A stretch of 64,000 bases of DNA, from positions 248,001 to 312,000 of the forward strand of contig NZ_JACVHF010000002.1 in the NCBI RefSeq assembly GCF_014502795.1, given 5' to 3'. Positions within the stretch are counted from its first letter, which is position 1. The number at the start of each line of letters is the position of its first letter. The notes beneath the pieces are model-generated. The model had not been told where the DNA came from, searched no databases, and saw nothing but the letters and a program-made list of their open reading frames with translations. Both the position numbers and the translations under genes were made by a program. This DNA is from Heliobacterium chlorum (lineage in GTDB: Bacteria > Bacillota > Desulfitobacteriia > Heliobacteriales > Heliobacteriaceae). Below are positions 32,288-39,968 of this stretch, piece by piece.

Positions 32288-33247
32288 TTGAAGGCACGTG
32301 AAATTTACGAACTCATGGTCTCCATGGGTATCGATGCAGACCCCCGTGGTCGTAATGAAGTAGAATCCCTCTTATCCAAAAAATCGAAAGACTTCGAAGA
32401 AATGAAAGAGGAACAAAAAGCCGAATTCGACCAAGAGGCCTTAAAGAATCCCTATAGCGACACCCGATTCTTAGTAGGCGATCTTGATCGGGATGTGAAA
32501 CGGATCCTTGTCGGTGTGGACATCGAAGTCGGCGAAGTTCTGCTCGCTGATCGTCTCGGACAAAAAGGACAGCCCATCGACCTGATCATCGCACACCATC
32601 CGGAAGGCAAAGCCCTATCGGCTCTCCACGATGTCATGCATATGCAGGAAGACCTACTGGCTCAATTGGGCGTACCGATCAACGTAGCCGAAGGACTGCT
32701 GTCTAGCCGCATCAGCGAGGTCAAACGTGGGTTAGCTCCTCTTAACCATAACCGTGCTGTCGATGCGGCCCGCATTTTAGGGCTGTCGATGATGTGCGTC
32801 CATACGCCTGCCGACAATCAGGTGCAGACATTCTTAACCAAAAAGATCGAAGAGAAAAAACCGACCAAAGTGGGCGAAATCTTGAAGCTTTTAAAGGAAA
32901 TTCCCGAATATAAAGCAGCCGCCGATATGGGTTCCGGTCCAACCCTCTTTACGGGCCGTCCCGAAGGCCGCTGTGGAAAAGTCATGGTCGACATGACTGG
33001 CGGCACCTCCGGTTCTGAAGATGCTTACGGAAAACTCTCCCAAGCGGGGGTAGGCACCATCGTCGGTATGCACATGGGGGAAAAGCACCGCAAAGAAGCA
33101 GAAAAGAACCACATCAATGTCGTCATCGCCGGTCATATGGCCAGTGACTCCTTGGGAATGAACCTGCTCTTAGACGCCTTGGAGGCCCGTGGTGTTGAAA
33201 TCATCACTTGTGCTGGATTGATCCGGGTGTCTCGGAACTCAAAGTAA
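32288..33247 (+). CDS. NIF3/DUF34-family protein
   Basis: 319 residues; TTG start 8 nt after AGGAGG. It contains VGVDIEVGEVLLADRL, the metal-site segment DLIIAHHPEGKAL, the VGMHMGEKHRKEAEK region and VIAGHMASDSLGMNLLLDAL near the C-terminus. The His and Glu residues of the last two segments complete a two-metal site. NIF3/DUF34 proteins are widespread metal-binding hexamers whose reaction is unsettled (metal insertion or GTP-cyclohydrolase-related roles are proposed). The charged segment EEMKEEQKAEFDQEAL near residue 40 is an insertion typical of the longer clostridial type. Follows the PolX gene by 60 nt. Confidence 0.8.
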   Translation: MKAREIYELMVSMGIDADPRGRNEVESLLSKKSKDFEEMKEEQKAEFDQEALKNPYSDTRFLVGDLDRDVKRILVGVDIEVGEVLLADRLGQKGQPIDLIIAHHPEGKALSALHDVMHMQEDLLAQLGVPINVAEGLLSSRISEVKRGLAPLNHNRAVDAARILGLSMMCVHTPADNQVQTFLTKKIEEKKPTKVGEILKLLKEIPEYKAAADMGSGPTLFTGRPEGRCGKVMVDMTGGTSGSEDAYGKLSQAGVGTIVGMHMGEKHRKEAEKNHINVVIAGHMASDSLGMNLLLDALEARGVEIITCAGLIRVSRNSK

Positions 33248-33281
33248 GAGAACTTAGAAAAAGCCCTTAACACCTAAAAGA

Positions 33282-33326
33282 AAAACCGCCGTTCTGTGAA
33301 GAAGACCACAGGACAGCGGTTTTATA
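33282..33326. terminator. terminator between convergent genes
   Basis: AAAACCGC (33282-33289) pairs with GCGGTTTT (33316-33323), with an inner CTGTG/CACAG helix. Works on both strands by sequence. Confidence 0.75.
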
Positions 33327-33350
33327 TTTATCCGGGGTTTGGGTTTGCTA

Positions 33351-34115
33351 TTATTTTAGTGGCTTTGGGTTTTTAGAAAAACCACCAAAAGTTTCTCTTA
33401 AATGATTCTTAAACACCTCTTCAAAGAGCTTATTCATTTCTACTGCATCATTGTAGGAATCCCATATTCCGAATATATAGACTGATGGGTAAAACAATAG
33501 CCACTCATAGTTGAGCATACTGTTCACTTCTTGAACGCGTCCAGTGAACGTATAGATAATCCCCATAGGAAAATTTGAGAGATATACGATAACTGCTAAC
33601 CAAGATAACAGTATTATGCCTTTCAATGTTTTCATGTTGTAAATATGACCGAATCCTGAAAATAATGCAGACCACAAAGCTGCGACCCATGGATTTTTAT
33701 GATCTAAGTAATTAACACCTAAGACGGAGTAACGGGCAAACTTAAGATATCTCTTTTTTTGTTTTCGCTCTAAGTCAGATAAAGTATTTAATTCAACACA
33801 CATTCGGTAACTATCAAAGATGGCAAAAGAGAAAATAGAGACATAAACTAAAGCCCAACCGGGATGTAAGACCTCATTAGCTTGGTTAAATCTTCCATTA
33901 AAGGTATATAATATCGCCAGATTTAGATTAGCCTTTAAGTTAACAAAGATTTCCCAGGACATTAGGATGAGTCCCTTAAAATATTCTCCCATACACAAAT
34001 GGCCAAGACCCGGCAAAGCTGCCGACCACCATGCGGACATCCAGGGTGGTTTTTTTGAATACATTCCGATAGATAAACCGGTTATATTCATGCGTTTTAA
34101 TCGGAACTGCTCCAA
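33351..34115 (-). CDS. two-module integral membrane protein, paralogue of 39969-40742
   Basis: 254 residues, TTG start with AGGAG upstream. Built from two copies of a unit of about 100 residues. Each opens with PWMSAWWSAALPGLGHLCMG or PWVAALWSALFSGFGHIYNM, then KGLILMSWEI or KGIILLSWLA, and ILYTFNGRF or IIYTFTGRV. It ends in a hydrophobic stretch with FAIFDSYRMCVELN or FGIWDSYNDAVEMN. Three or so membrane segments per unit. Family unknown to me; the SALxPGxGHxYxG pattern resembles small membrane-protein families of unclear role. Divergently paired with the gene at 34191; the same pairing recurs at 39501-40742. Confidence 0.78.
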   Translation of the reverse strand: MEQFRLKRMNITGLSIGMYSKKPPWMSAWWSAALPGLGHLCMGEYFKGLILMSWEIFVNLKANLNLAILYTFNGRFNQANEVLHPGWALVYVSIFSFAIFDSYRMCVELNTLSDLERKQKKRYLKFARYSVLGVNYLDHKNPWVAALWSALFSGFGHIYNMKTLKGIILLSWLAVIVYLSNFPMGIIYTFTGRVQEVNSMLNYEWLLFYPSVYIFGIWDSYNDAVEMNKLFEEVFKNHLRETFGGFSKNPKPLK

Positions 34116-34116
34116 T

Positions 34117-34144
34117 ACTACACACTCCTAAAGTAGTGTGTAGT
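34117..34144. promoter_or_regulatory. inverted repeat in a divergent promoter region
   Basis: ACTACACAC (34117-34125) and GTGTGTAGT (34136-34144) form a perfect 9-bp inverted repeat with 10 nt between. It covers the AGGAG ribosome site of the minus-strand gene, so it could be an operator or an RNA hairpin. Confidence 0.45.
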
Positions 34145-34190
34145 TAGAATAACCCTATTCTTCCGGTTTATACTAGGGTTAGGTGATTGC

Positions 34191-34697
34191 ATGAAGTGCA
34201 TCTACGGGTTGTTTAAAACTTCTCTAAAGACGGAATTAGGTGTCTATGCTTTACAAGAAAAGGGGTTTATCGGTGATAGAGTGAGGGTTGTACCGCTGGA
34301 TACCTGTGTTAAAGGAACATCTGTTTTAATCGATGACATGTATAAATCTGACGGGCTTAGTTTATTTGATGGGATGGCTTTTTCTGGAACAGTGGGCATG
34401 CTGTTTGGTGTCATTTTCGGTTCTGTTCTCTATGTCGGGTCAATAACAGTGGGTCTCCTGGGAATGATTCTGGGGGCTGGATTGGGATACATGATAGATA
34501 AATCTATACGAAAAAGAGATCAACGAAGTAATGCCATTCCTTCAGGAGAGATCATCGTGTCCGTTGAATGTAAATCAGATGAAGAACTTGCCACTGCGGA
34601 ATCAATCTTAAGAGAGTATCAGGCGGTTGCATTGGGGAAGTTTTATACAAGTATTGACGTAAAGGTAGGTCAAATACGAAAGCGTCCGGCCCCATGA
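34191..34697 (+). CDS. small membrane protein with glycine-rich hairpin, paralogue of 39501-39950
   Basis: 168 residues. N-terminal soluble segment of about 55 residues, then the motif SDGLSLFDGMAF. Two adjacent hydrophobic, glycine-rich membrane segments follow (GMLFGVIFGSVLYVGSI and VGLLGMILGAGLGYMI), then a basic stretch and a second soluble strand-helix segment (EIIVSVECKSDEELATAESIL). The layout resembles general-stress 17M/DUF1269-like proteins, but I cannot confirm a family. Its last codons and stop lie in a terminator stem. It always sits next to the two-module membrane protein in this window, so the two likely work together. Confidence 0.75.
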   Translation: MKCIYGLFKTSLKTELGVYALQEKGFIGDRVRVVPLDTCVKGTSVLIDDMYKSDGLSLFDGMAFSGTVGMLFGVIFGSVLYVGSITVGLLGMILGAGLGYMIDKSIRKRDQRSNAIPSGEIIVSVECKSDEELATAESILREYQAVALGKFYTSIDVKVGQIRKRPAP

Positions 34698-34714
34698 CTG
34701 CCGAACGCTTTTTT
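34679..34714 (+). terminator. terminator, copy 1 of a repeated hairpin
   Basis: AAAGCGTCCGGC and GCCGAACGCTTT with one mismatch, followed by TTT. Contains the stop codon of the 34191 gene (34695-34697). Related hairpins are at 35789, 40836 and 41240. Confidence 0.8.
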
Positions 34715-34994
34715 CACCAAACCATAGGGAACAACCGATATCTTGTTTGCGAGCAATACGCCCTATACCCCGGTAGTTCCCTCAACAATACTTCCTCCTC
34801 GTTTAAAGCCCGTAACACTATGACCTGAAAAACACTACAAAATATAACCATCCCTGCCAGAACCTAATCGATCCTGCAGGTAAGAATAACACCCAGTTAT
34901 CAGTTTCATTTATGTTAGTATTTCTCTTTCGTTTCTGGCCCATACCCTAGATTGATGCGTAACTGTGTTTATGCCTACCCTAACGCATGGTCGA

Positions 34995-35363
34995 TCAACG
35001 CAATGACGGATTCACAACCAGTTGTTGTCCGGGATAAATAATATACGGAGGAAAAAGGTAGTTGATAGAAATCGTGAGACTCAGCCCAGTGCCGAATCTG
35101 TTAGAAATAGAATATAACGAATCGCCGGGACGAACGGTATAAAGGATAGACTCTGGTGGAGATAACGGGATGATGATTGTTTGACCGGGAGAAATAAAGT
35201 CTGGATCGGGTATACGATTGAACAGTAAGATGTTATGAACAGTTGTCACGTAATCCCTTGCGATTTTCCCCAAAGTATCGCCGGGTTGAACTGTATAAGT
35301 CAACGTTCCAAAAGGCGTTGGGAGTTGGGAAACGTGGTAACTATAGGCGTTAAATTGATACAA
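34995..35363 (-). CDS. short protein of two LysM domains
   Basis: 122 residues from a TTG that follows AGGAGG by 5 nt; an ATG 15 nt further up would put the ribosome site inside the gene. Two LysM repeats: LTYTVQPGDTLGKIARDY...PGQTIIIP and ILYTVRPGDSLYSISNRFG...PGQQLVV. LysM binds N-acetylglucosamine-containing polymers such as peptidoglycan. No signal peptide and no catalytic domain, like the spore-cortex/coat LysM proteins (SafA-like) that are loaded from the mother cell; that role is inference. Stands alone on the minus strand. Confidence 0.85.
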   Translation of the reverse strand: MYQFNAYSYHVSQLPTPFGTLTYTVQPGDTLGKIARDYVTTVHNILLFNRIPDPDFISPGQTIIIPLSPPESILYTVRPGDSLYSISNRFGTGLSLTISINYLFPPYIIYPGQQLVVNPSLR

Positions 35364-35500
35364 ACTGATCCTCCTCATCCATGATACTATTCCGTTTCAT
35401 ATTATGCATGAGAAGTGATTATGGTGCTAGAGATGCGAATGAGCGTCTATTATTTCATAAACTCCGCTAATGTATTTAACTTTCAATGGGGTTTGTATGG

Positions 35501-35608
35501 ATGAGGCCTAATATACCCGAAGAAGCCTTTCGGTTTGGAAAGTGGGCATGGTTTATATTCCACGGGGTGATGTTACCAGCTGCTGTCGGAATAGGAATCT
35601 ATCGATAA
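35501..35608 (+). CDS. possible 35-residue hydrophobic protein
   Basis: ATG at 35501 about 9 nt after GGGG. The product starts MRPNIPEEAFRFGKWAWFIF and ends in a hydrophobic stretch with IGIYR, so it could be a single membrane segment. Too short for confidence; no family recognised. Confidence 0.3.
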   Translation: MRPNIPEEAFRFGKWAWFIFHGVMLPAAVGIGIYR

Positions 35609-35788
35609 ACAAATAACAAGAACACAATATTCCTTCATATTATGGAAGACTATAGGGATTCAATTGAGGATATAAACTTTTTTTCCGGTAATACTCAGGT
35701 ACTTCGGCCCCGTTAGATTCGTTTCTGGTGGGTTCTCTATTATCCGCTGTTCCGAGGTCAGTTTCCTTCTTTTTACAGATAAACAAAA

Positions 35789-35829
35789 GAAAAAAGCATT
35801 CGGCAGTGGTGGGGCCGGACGCTTTTTCT
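35789..35829 (+). terminator. terminator-like hairpin, copy 2 of the repeated hairpin
   Basis: AAAAAGCATTCGGC and GCCGGACGCTTTTT with two G-U pairs, followed by CTTTT. Matches the hairpins at 34679, 40836 and 41240. Confidence 0.7.
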
Positions 35830-36050
35830 TTTACATATTTAATTACGATATTAGTTTACCAACAACTTTTCTTCAAAATCTATCCTAGTATCCCGTGAGG
35901 TTGACCGGCTCCGGGAAGAGTATGTCAAGCTGAAGCATTCTCAAACGGTAATATCTGCTATAAATGCTCCACTAGTAATCACAAAGCCATCACGTCGCCA
36001 AAGAGTGTCCCCTAACGGCATCGTATATCCATTTCAAATTTCAGTAGGCG

Positions 36051-36557
36051 TCAAGCTTGACGTGAGTCCGGGATTACTAATCCGTAACCAGGAAAGAGTA
36101 CATCCGGTGAAAAACCAGGTCGTCCTCTATTTGCCCTAATTAAAGCCTCGATCGATATTCGAGATCTATTTGCTATGTTGTAGAGTGAATCACTGGGGGA
36201 CACGATGTATATCCGAACGGGAATTTTTAACGGAAAATTTGGATAAATCCAATTTGGATTTTTAATTTGCGGATTCAACCTATTCAGATTTTCGACACTT
36301 GTGGAGAATTGGTTAGCAATCAAGTACATCGAATCGCCAGGCCTTATAGAGTAAAAGACTTGAGTGGTCGGATTATATCGATAAGGTACAACAAGTATCT
36401 GCCCAGGAAAAACGAGCCCTGGATCTGTAAATGGTGGATATAATACGTTTAGTTGATCTATCTGCTCAATCGTACTACCGAACCTCATTCCGATCGAGTA
36501 TAGAGTGTCATTAGGATAAACTGTGCATAGGAAAAATGTTCCATGTGCTAAAGGCAT
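36051..36557 (-). CDS. short protein of three LysM domains
   Basis: 168 residues from ATG 36557, which follows AAGGAGGGG; an ATG at 36596 has no ribosome site. Three LysM repeats: FLCTVYPNDTLYSIGMRFG, VFYSIRPGDSMYLIANQFS and RIYIVSPSDSLYNIANRSR. Each ends with a YPPF/IYPNFPLKIP or LFPGYGLVIP segment. No signal peptide, membrane segment or enzyme domain. Like the two-repeat protein at 34995 it could be a spore-envelope or cell-wall-binding protein. Downstream of a tRNA-Pro fragment region on the same strand. Confidence 0.85.
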   Translation of the reverse strand: MPLAHGTFFLCTVYPNDTLYSIGMRFGSTIEQIDQLNVLYPPFTDPGLVFPGQILVVPYRYNPTTQVFYSIRPGDSMYLIANQFSTSVENLNRLNPQIKNPNWIYPNFPLKIPVRIYIVSPSDSLYNIANRSRISIEALIRANRGRPGFSPDVLFPGYGLVIPDSRQA

Positions 36558-36659
36558 TACAGCCGTTCCCCTCCTTACAAATTCATTACTATTCATTGGG
36601 AGAGGAATCGGTGTGTTTGGAGGAAGACGAGTAGGGAAGAGCGTGCTTAACAGGCTTCC

Positions 36660-36745
36660 TCAACGTGGCGTCATCGTAGGCGTCAGGCCCTTCTGCAGCA
36701 TTATCGAGAAAATAAGCCAGGACTTCTCATCTGGGACCTCATTTT
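36660..36745 (-). other. possible remnant of a recombinase-type C-terminal tail
   Basis: On the minus strand a short frame opens after a stop and ends QKGLTPTMTPR-stop at 36660. A similar short tail, DLTPAVTPTGF-stop, follows the second tRNA-Pro fragment at 38541. Their same position relative to tRNA fragments suggests decayed ends of an integrase gene; the likeness is too short to prove it. Confidence 0.3.
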
Positions 36746-36818
36746 TTTATCTAGTTTTTACCATTACCTCCACTCAAAAATCTGACAATCTACAGCGAAA
36801 AGGCCAGGACTTTCATCA

Positions 36819-36847
36819 TAGTCGGGGCGACAGGATTTGAACCTGCT
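36819..36847 (-). pseudogene. 3' fragment of a tRNA-Pro gene
   Basis: On the minus strand: GCAGG, TTCAAAT loop, CCTGT (T arm), then CGCCCCG, A, CTA, which is the 3' acceptor strand and a CCA-like end. The rest of the tRNA is absent upstream. The T arm is identical to that of the longer fragment at 38622-38686. A tRNA 3' end without its body is typical of an attachment site left by an integrated element. Confidence 0.65.
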
Positions 36848-36999
36848 GCATCCTTATGGTTGTTTCATTACGTTATTCAGCAGGAGGTGTAAAGGGCGAC
36901 CATATAAGTTCACGTTCTCACGAGCCACCTGACCGCTAAATAACAATCTCTCAGGCATTTACGTATAAGATCGCAATAAGGGAGATTGAAGGTTTAGGT

Positions 37000-37466
37000 T
37001 TATTTCTTCTGGGCAAGTAAGTACACAAATCCGGTTAGGGTCTCGTGATGAATTATCTCAAAGCCTATTTTTTTCAATTGTTCTTCAATCCATATAGGTG
37101 TAATTCGTAACTTTTTATAACAACTTTTATAAAGTTTCCATCCATTATGCTCCTTCATGTAAATCATATCATGGACGAATACGATATTTTCTGTAAACTC
37201 TAAAAGGTTGTCATTATTTTGTTATCGTCATTTTGGACAGGGATAAATCGGTCTAGTCCCAATAATTCAATTGAATAGTCTCTGAAAGAAATCAAAAACT
37301 TACCATTGTTCCGTAGATTTTCTAAAACGTTGCAAAATAGACACTCTATTTCTCCAAAACTATCTAAATGGCTTAATGTATCGCCCATACAAATAATTAG
37401 GTCCGAGTCCATCGCATATCTTGCGAAGTCAAGCAAGTTAGCCTGTACGGTTGTTATCTTATGCAA
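37000..37466 (-). pseudogene. SAM-dependent methyltransferase remnant, 5' truncated and frameshifted
   Basis: Two frames join into the C-terminal two thirds of a class I methyltransferase. The first (37466-37200) has VQANLLDFARYAMDSDLIIC, the MGDTLSHL motif and LRNNGKFLISFRDYS, stopping after NKIMTTF. The second continues with LEFTENIVFVHDMIY and ends HHETLTGFVYLLAQKK. One missing T in a run of four would rejoin them. Motif I (the glycine-rich SAM loop) and everything before it are absent: the sequence starts directly after the stop of the DinB-like gene. So this is a non-functional remnant left by a deletion or rearrangement at about 37468. Confidence 0.75.
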
Positions 37467-37468
37467 AA

Positions 37469-38356
37469 TTAACTATAATCTACAATATATAAGATTTTAC
37501 CCTCTGAAAAACGGTATACGGATTTTCCCGGAAGTTTTAGAGTCTCGCCAGCCTTCAGGCTCTCAGAAAAATCAACAGCCAATATACCCTCAAAGTTTAT
37601 TGTAACTTCGGCAGTATCCCCTTGAAATGTAATATTGGAAATACTTTGCTTCCTCGACTTAAAAAAAGAGACAGACTGTACAGCTATTTTTTTGAAATCC
37701 CCAATACCTTCAGTGAACACATTTCGTTCGCCGTTTGAGTAATTTTCAAAAATTATATTATCGTGCAATATGGATACCATCCCATCAACGTCAAAATCGT
37801 TGTAGGCGGCTATGAAAGATTCAATCAGAAACATATTTTTTATTTTTCTAATTTGGTCAGTATGTCGTTCTTCATGTTCAACGTTAAACCTCAACCACTG
37901 ATATATGTTTAATTCACCGAAGATAAGGTGATGGAATGTGAGCTTTCCTAAATCGAATGGGGCTAATTCCGGAATATGGTGTAATATGTTGGCATGGATT
38001 AGCTCTAACTCGGTCCATGCATTATCGAAAGAGATTTCTTTTTCGGGAACAGTTTTTTCTGGTGCACTTACCTTTTCTGGTAAAGAAGGTAGGTTCGTAT
38101 CCCAGTTTGCAGTTCCTTGAAGGTTCAGTGTTTCTTTATTAGCTTTCTTAATAAGCTTTTCAAGAATGCGACTAACGGACGTTTGAACGAGCGATAGATG
38201 GGCACATACTTCTGAAACTGACCAATAGCCATCTATAGGTTGTTTTTCACGAAGTGTATAAGGGACTGCATCGATCTCTGCTTTTAATTTCCGTCTAATG
38301 TCGATATACAATTCGGTAAGGTTCGAAAGGTAGGGCGGAAGGCTCAAATAAAACAC
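37469..38356 (-). CDS. DinB-like domain fused to SnoaL/NTF2-like domain
   Basis: 295 residues. Residues 1-175 fit the DinB/YfiT four-helix fold: an N-terminal helix, YWSVSEVCAHLSLVQTSV with one metal-type His, LTFHHLIFGELNIYQWLRFN, and the HEERHTDQI motif with the other ligands. Residues 178-295 fit a SnoaL-like NTF2 fold (FIAAYNDFDVDGMVSILHDN, then strands ending YRFSEGKILYIVDYS). DinB-like proteins are thiol transferases or hydrolases; SnoaL-like parts bind small molecules. The function of the fusion is unknown. It ends directly against a truncated methyltransferase. A short C-terminal replacement at the junction is possible. Confidence 0.78.
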   Translation of the reverse strand: MFYLSLPPYLSNLTELYIDIRRKLKAEIDAVPYTLREKQPIDGYWSVSEVCAHLSLVQTSVSRILEKLIKKANKETLNLQGTANWDTNLPSLPEKVSAPEKTVPEKEISFDNAWTELELIHANILHHIPELAPFDLGKLTFHHLIFGELNIYQWLRFNVEHEERHTDQIRKIKNMFLIESFIAAYNDFDVDGMVSILHDNIIFENYSNGERNVFTEGIGDFKKIAVQSVSFFKSRKQSISNITFQGDTAEVTINFEGILAVDFSESLKAGETLKLPGKSVYRFSEGKILYIVDYS

Positions 38357-38483
38357 CCCTTAAAAGCCAATAGTTACTTTTGCAGACTTCTTTCCATACG
38401 GACTATTCTCCATAGAATATTTTACCTTAAAATCCGTTAGATGAACATCTTATTTACCGACGTAAACGCTATGTCAAAAACGC

Positions 38484-38514
38484 AAAAAGGCCCAGGATTT
38501 CTCATCCCGGGCCT
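38484..38514 (-). terminator. terminator on the minus strand after the tRNA-Pro fragment region
   Basis: AAGGCCCGGGAT and ATCCTGGGCCTT (minus strand) with one mismatch, then TTTGCG. Related sequence, GCCAGGACTT(C)TCATC, also occurs twice near the other fragment (36715-36735 and 36802-36817). In intact genomes this kind of hairpin often follows tRNA-Pro. Confidence 0.7.
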
Positions 38515-38540
38515 TAACTGTTTCCTCAACTTTTAACTCT

Positions 38541-38621
38541 TCAAAACCCCGTAGGCGTCACTGCAGGCGTCAAATCATAACAATAGCCACTGTCAGACCT
38601 TACAAACCCCCGGATAAACCA
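38541..38621 (-). other. possible remnant of a recombinase-type C-terminal tail
   Basis: A short minus-strand frame ends YCYDLTPAVTPTGF-stop at 38541, about 40 nt after the tRNA-Pro fragment. It mirrors the TPxxTP tail at 36660. Coding status is unproven. Confidence 0.3.
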
Positions 38622-38686
38622 TGGTCAGGGGGACAGGATTTGAACCTGCGGCCTCTTGGTCCCGAACCAAGCACGCTACCAAACTG
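38622..38686 (-). pseudogene. truncated tRNA-Pro (CGG anticodon)
   Basis: On the minus strand, from the D-loop onward: CAGTTTGGTAGCGTGC, anticodon arm CTTGG-TTCGGGA-CCAAG (anticodon CGG), short variable loop, T arm GCAGG-TTCAAAT-CCTGT, acceptor CCCCCTG, A, CCA. The 5' acceptor strand and 5' D stem are missing: upstream is CCCCCTTATAAACTCA, which cannot pair. About 65 of the expected 77 nt remain, so it is not a working tRNA. Probably one end of an old integration site. Confidence 0.7.
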
Positions 38687-38808
38687 TGAGTTTATAAGGG
38701 GGCTGTAGACTTATTCTAACCCCGTCAGTCCGCACCGTCAATGGGTCTCCAGTTAAACCCATTGGCGTCATCATAGCAACCTGGAACATAGATTGCTAGT
38801 TAAATTGG

Positions 38809-39375
38809 TTAAATATCGTCACTATTTTTCCTAGTTACTCTTAATATCCCCTCAAGCAGCCATCTATGACTAATGCCGATCAAAACATATAAAGGAAAGG
38901 AATAGCTATACTTCCAGTTAATTGGCTTGTAAATGCCCATTAAATTTAGTATTGGTTCAGCTACCCATGAATAGATAGCTGCTATAATTACTAAAGTAAA
39001 AATATATGTTTTCCAAGATTTTTTGTACTGGTATACGAGCATGAAAGTTATAGGTATTACCGTGTAGTTGATCGGAACCAATTGAGGGTACAAGGCAAAG
39101 GTCTTATATGGGTAATACCATAATATAAGTTCAGTCCCTAGCTCGTCCATCCAGGAAGAGGTTGCAAGTATAAACATCCCGAACAGACATATTTCTGTTA
39201 GCCGCTTTTTGTCAACGAATCGCCACCAAAAAATCCATGGTGCAAACATGAGAACGATTAACAACCACCATCTCCACGACCAGAGAATTTCAGCATTCCA
39301 TACTTCAATTCGAGCCTTACTAAACGCCTCATGCATTATGACCAGTTTGAGTAATGATTCCGGAATATCTGCCAT
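38809..39375 (-). CDS. CBO0543-type integral membrane protein
   Basis: 188 residues, five or so membrane segments. It begins with a short amphipathic segment (WNAEILWSWRWWLLIVLMF), then WIFWWRFVDKKRLTEICLFG, the conserved SSWMDELGTEL, WYYPYKTFALYPQLVPINYT, and ends with GISHRWLLEGILRVTR. This order matches the firmicute CBO0543 family of unknown function, common in spore-formers. No clear ribosome site stronger than GGAGCGG. Isolated on the minus strand just after the truncated tRNA-Pro. Confidence 0.72.
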   Translation of the reverse strand: MADIPESLLKLVIMHEAFSKARIEVWNAEILWSWRWWLLIVLMFAPWIFWWRFVDKKRLTEICLFGMFILATSSWMDELGTELILWYYPYKTFALYPQLVPINYTVIPITFMLVYQYKKSWKTYIFTLVIIAAIYSWVAEPILNLMGIYKPINWKYSYSFPLYVLIGISHRWLLEGILRVTRKNSDDI

Positions 39376-39500
39376 TTAACCGCTCCATAGAACTTAATTT
39401 AACTTAGTTTCGCTCGTTTGCACCCAATTACTACCATTTAATTTGTTTAGATAACCTGTGTAACCCTAGTCAATCCCATAAAAACCGTGTTTCTCTTAAA

Positions 39501-39950
39501 TTAGTCCCTAATCATGCCAATACCTTTCGGGTTATGGTTTTCTAGGACGGTAGAAACCCAGTCAAACTGTTTTTCGGAACAGGAGATCATTACTACGACG
39601 TCTGACTTGGAAGCACGATACTCTCTTTTAGTTTTTCTAAACATGAGATCAAGCACTAGACCAATTAAAAAGCCTGCGGCTAATCCGATTAACCCCCAGA
39701 TAATAGGTCCCCAAGTAAATACATAACCATAGATAACACCCAAAACCATTAATCCTGATCCTAAAACGGTAGCTCCATCAAAAACACTAATTCCATCGGC
39801 GGAGTTAATCGTGTCCATTATTTTAGCTTGTTTCATAGTTACCTTCAGTGGAATAGCTAGGATATTTTGCTTGTCGACACCTTTTTCTTCAAGTTCTGTA
39901 ATAGCTAGTTCTAATAATAGTGATTGTTCAAACGTTGCCACGACATACAT
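39501..39950 (-). CDS. small membrane protein with glycine-rich hairpin, paralogue of 34191-34697
   Basis: 149 residues from ATG 39950 (GGAG 8 nt upstream); a GTG at 39959 is too near that site. Same layout as the 34191 protein: a soluble start (YVVATFEQSLLLELAITELE), the motif ADGISVFDGATV, two membrane segments rich in glycine (LMVLGVIYGYVF and GLIGLAAGFLIGLVL), a basic stretch and a final SDVVVMISCSEKQFDWVSTV. It lies 18 nt downstream of the two-module membrane protein on the same strand, so here the pair forms an operon. Function unknown. Confidence 0.75.
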   Translation of the reverse strand: MYVVATFEQSLLLELAITELEEKGVDKQNILAIPLKVTMKQAKIMDTINSADGISVFDGATVLGSGLMVLGVIYGYVFTWGPIIWGLIGLAAGFLIGLVLDLMFRKTKREYRASKSDVVVMISCSEKQFDWVSTVLENHNPKGIGMIRD

Positions 39951-39968
39951 GACTACCACTCCAGGCGG

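Larger units (their letters stand above)
35364..36050. other. mostly non-coding AT-rich spacer
   Basis: Between the two LysM genes. Apart from the tiny open frame at 35501 and the hairpin at 35789 I see no convincing gene. The minus-strand part near 35880-36040 has no long frame, and no repeat or promoter pair stands out. Confidence 0.5.

Noticed and set aside
36660-38621. A confirmed integrase gene
   Set aside because: Only short TPxxTP-stop tails are visible; no catalytic Arg/His/Tyr region exists, so it is noted as a possible remnant only.
38622-38686. A functional tRNA-Pro
   Set aside because: The 5' acceptor strand and the 5' D stem are absent, so it cannot fold as a complete tRNA.
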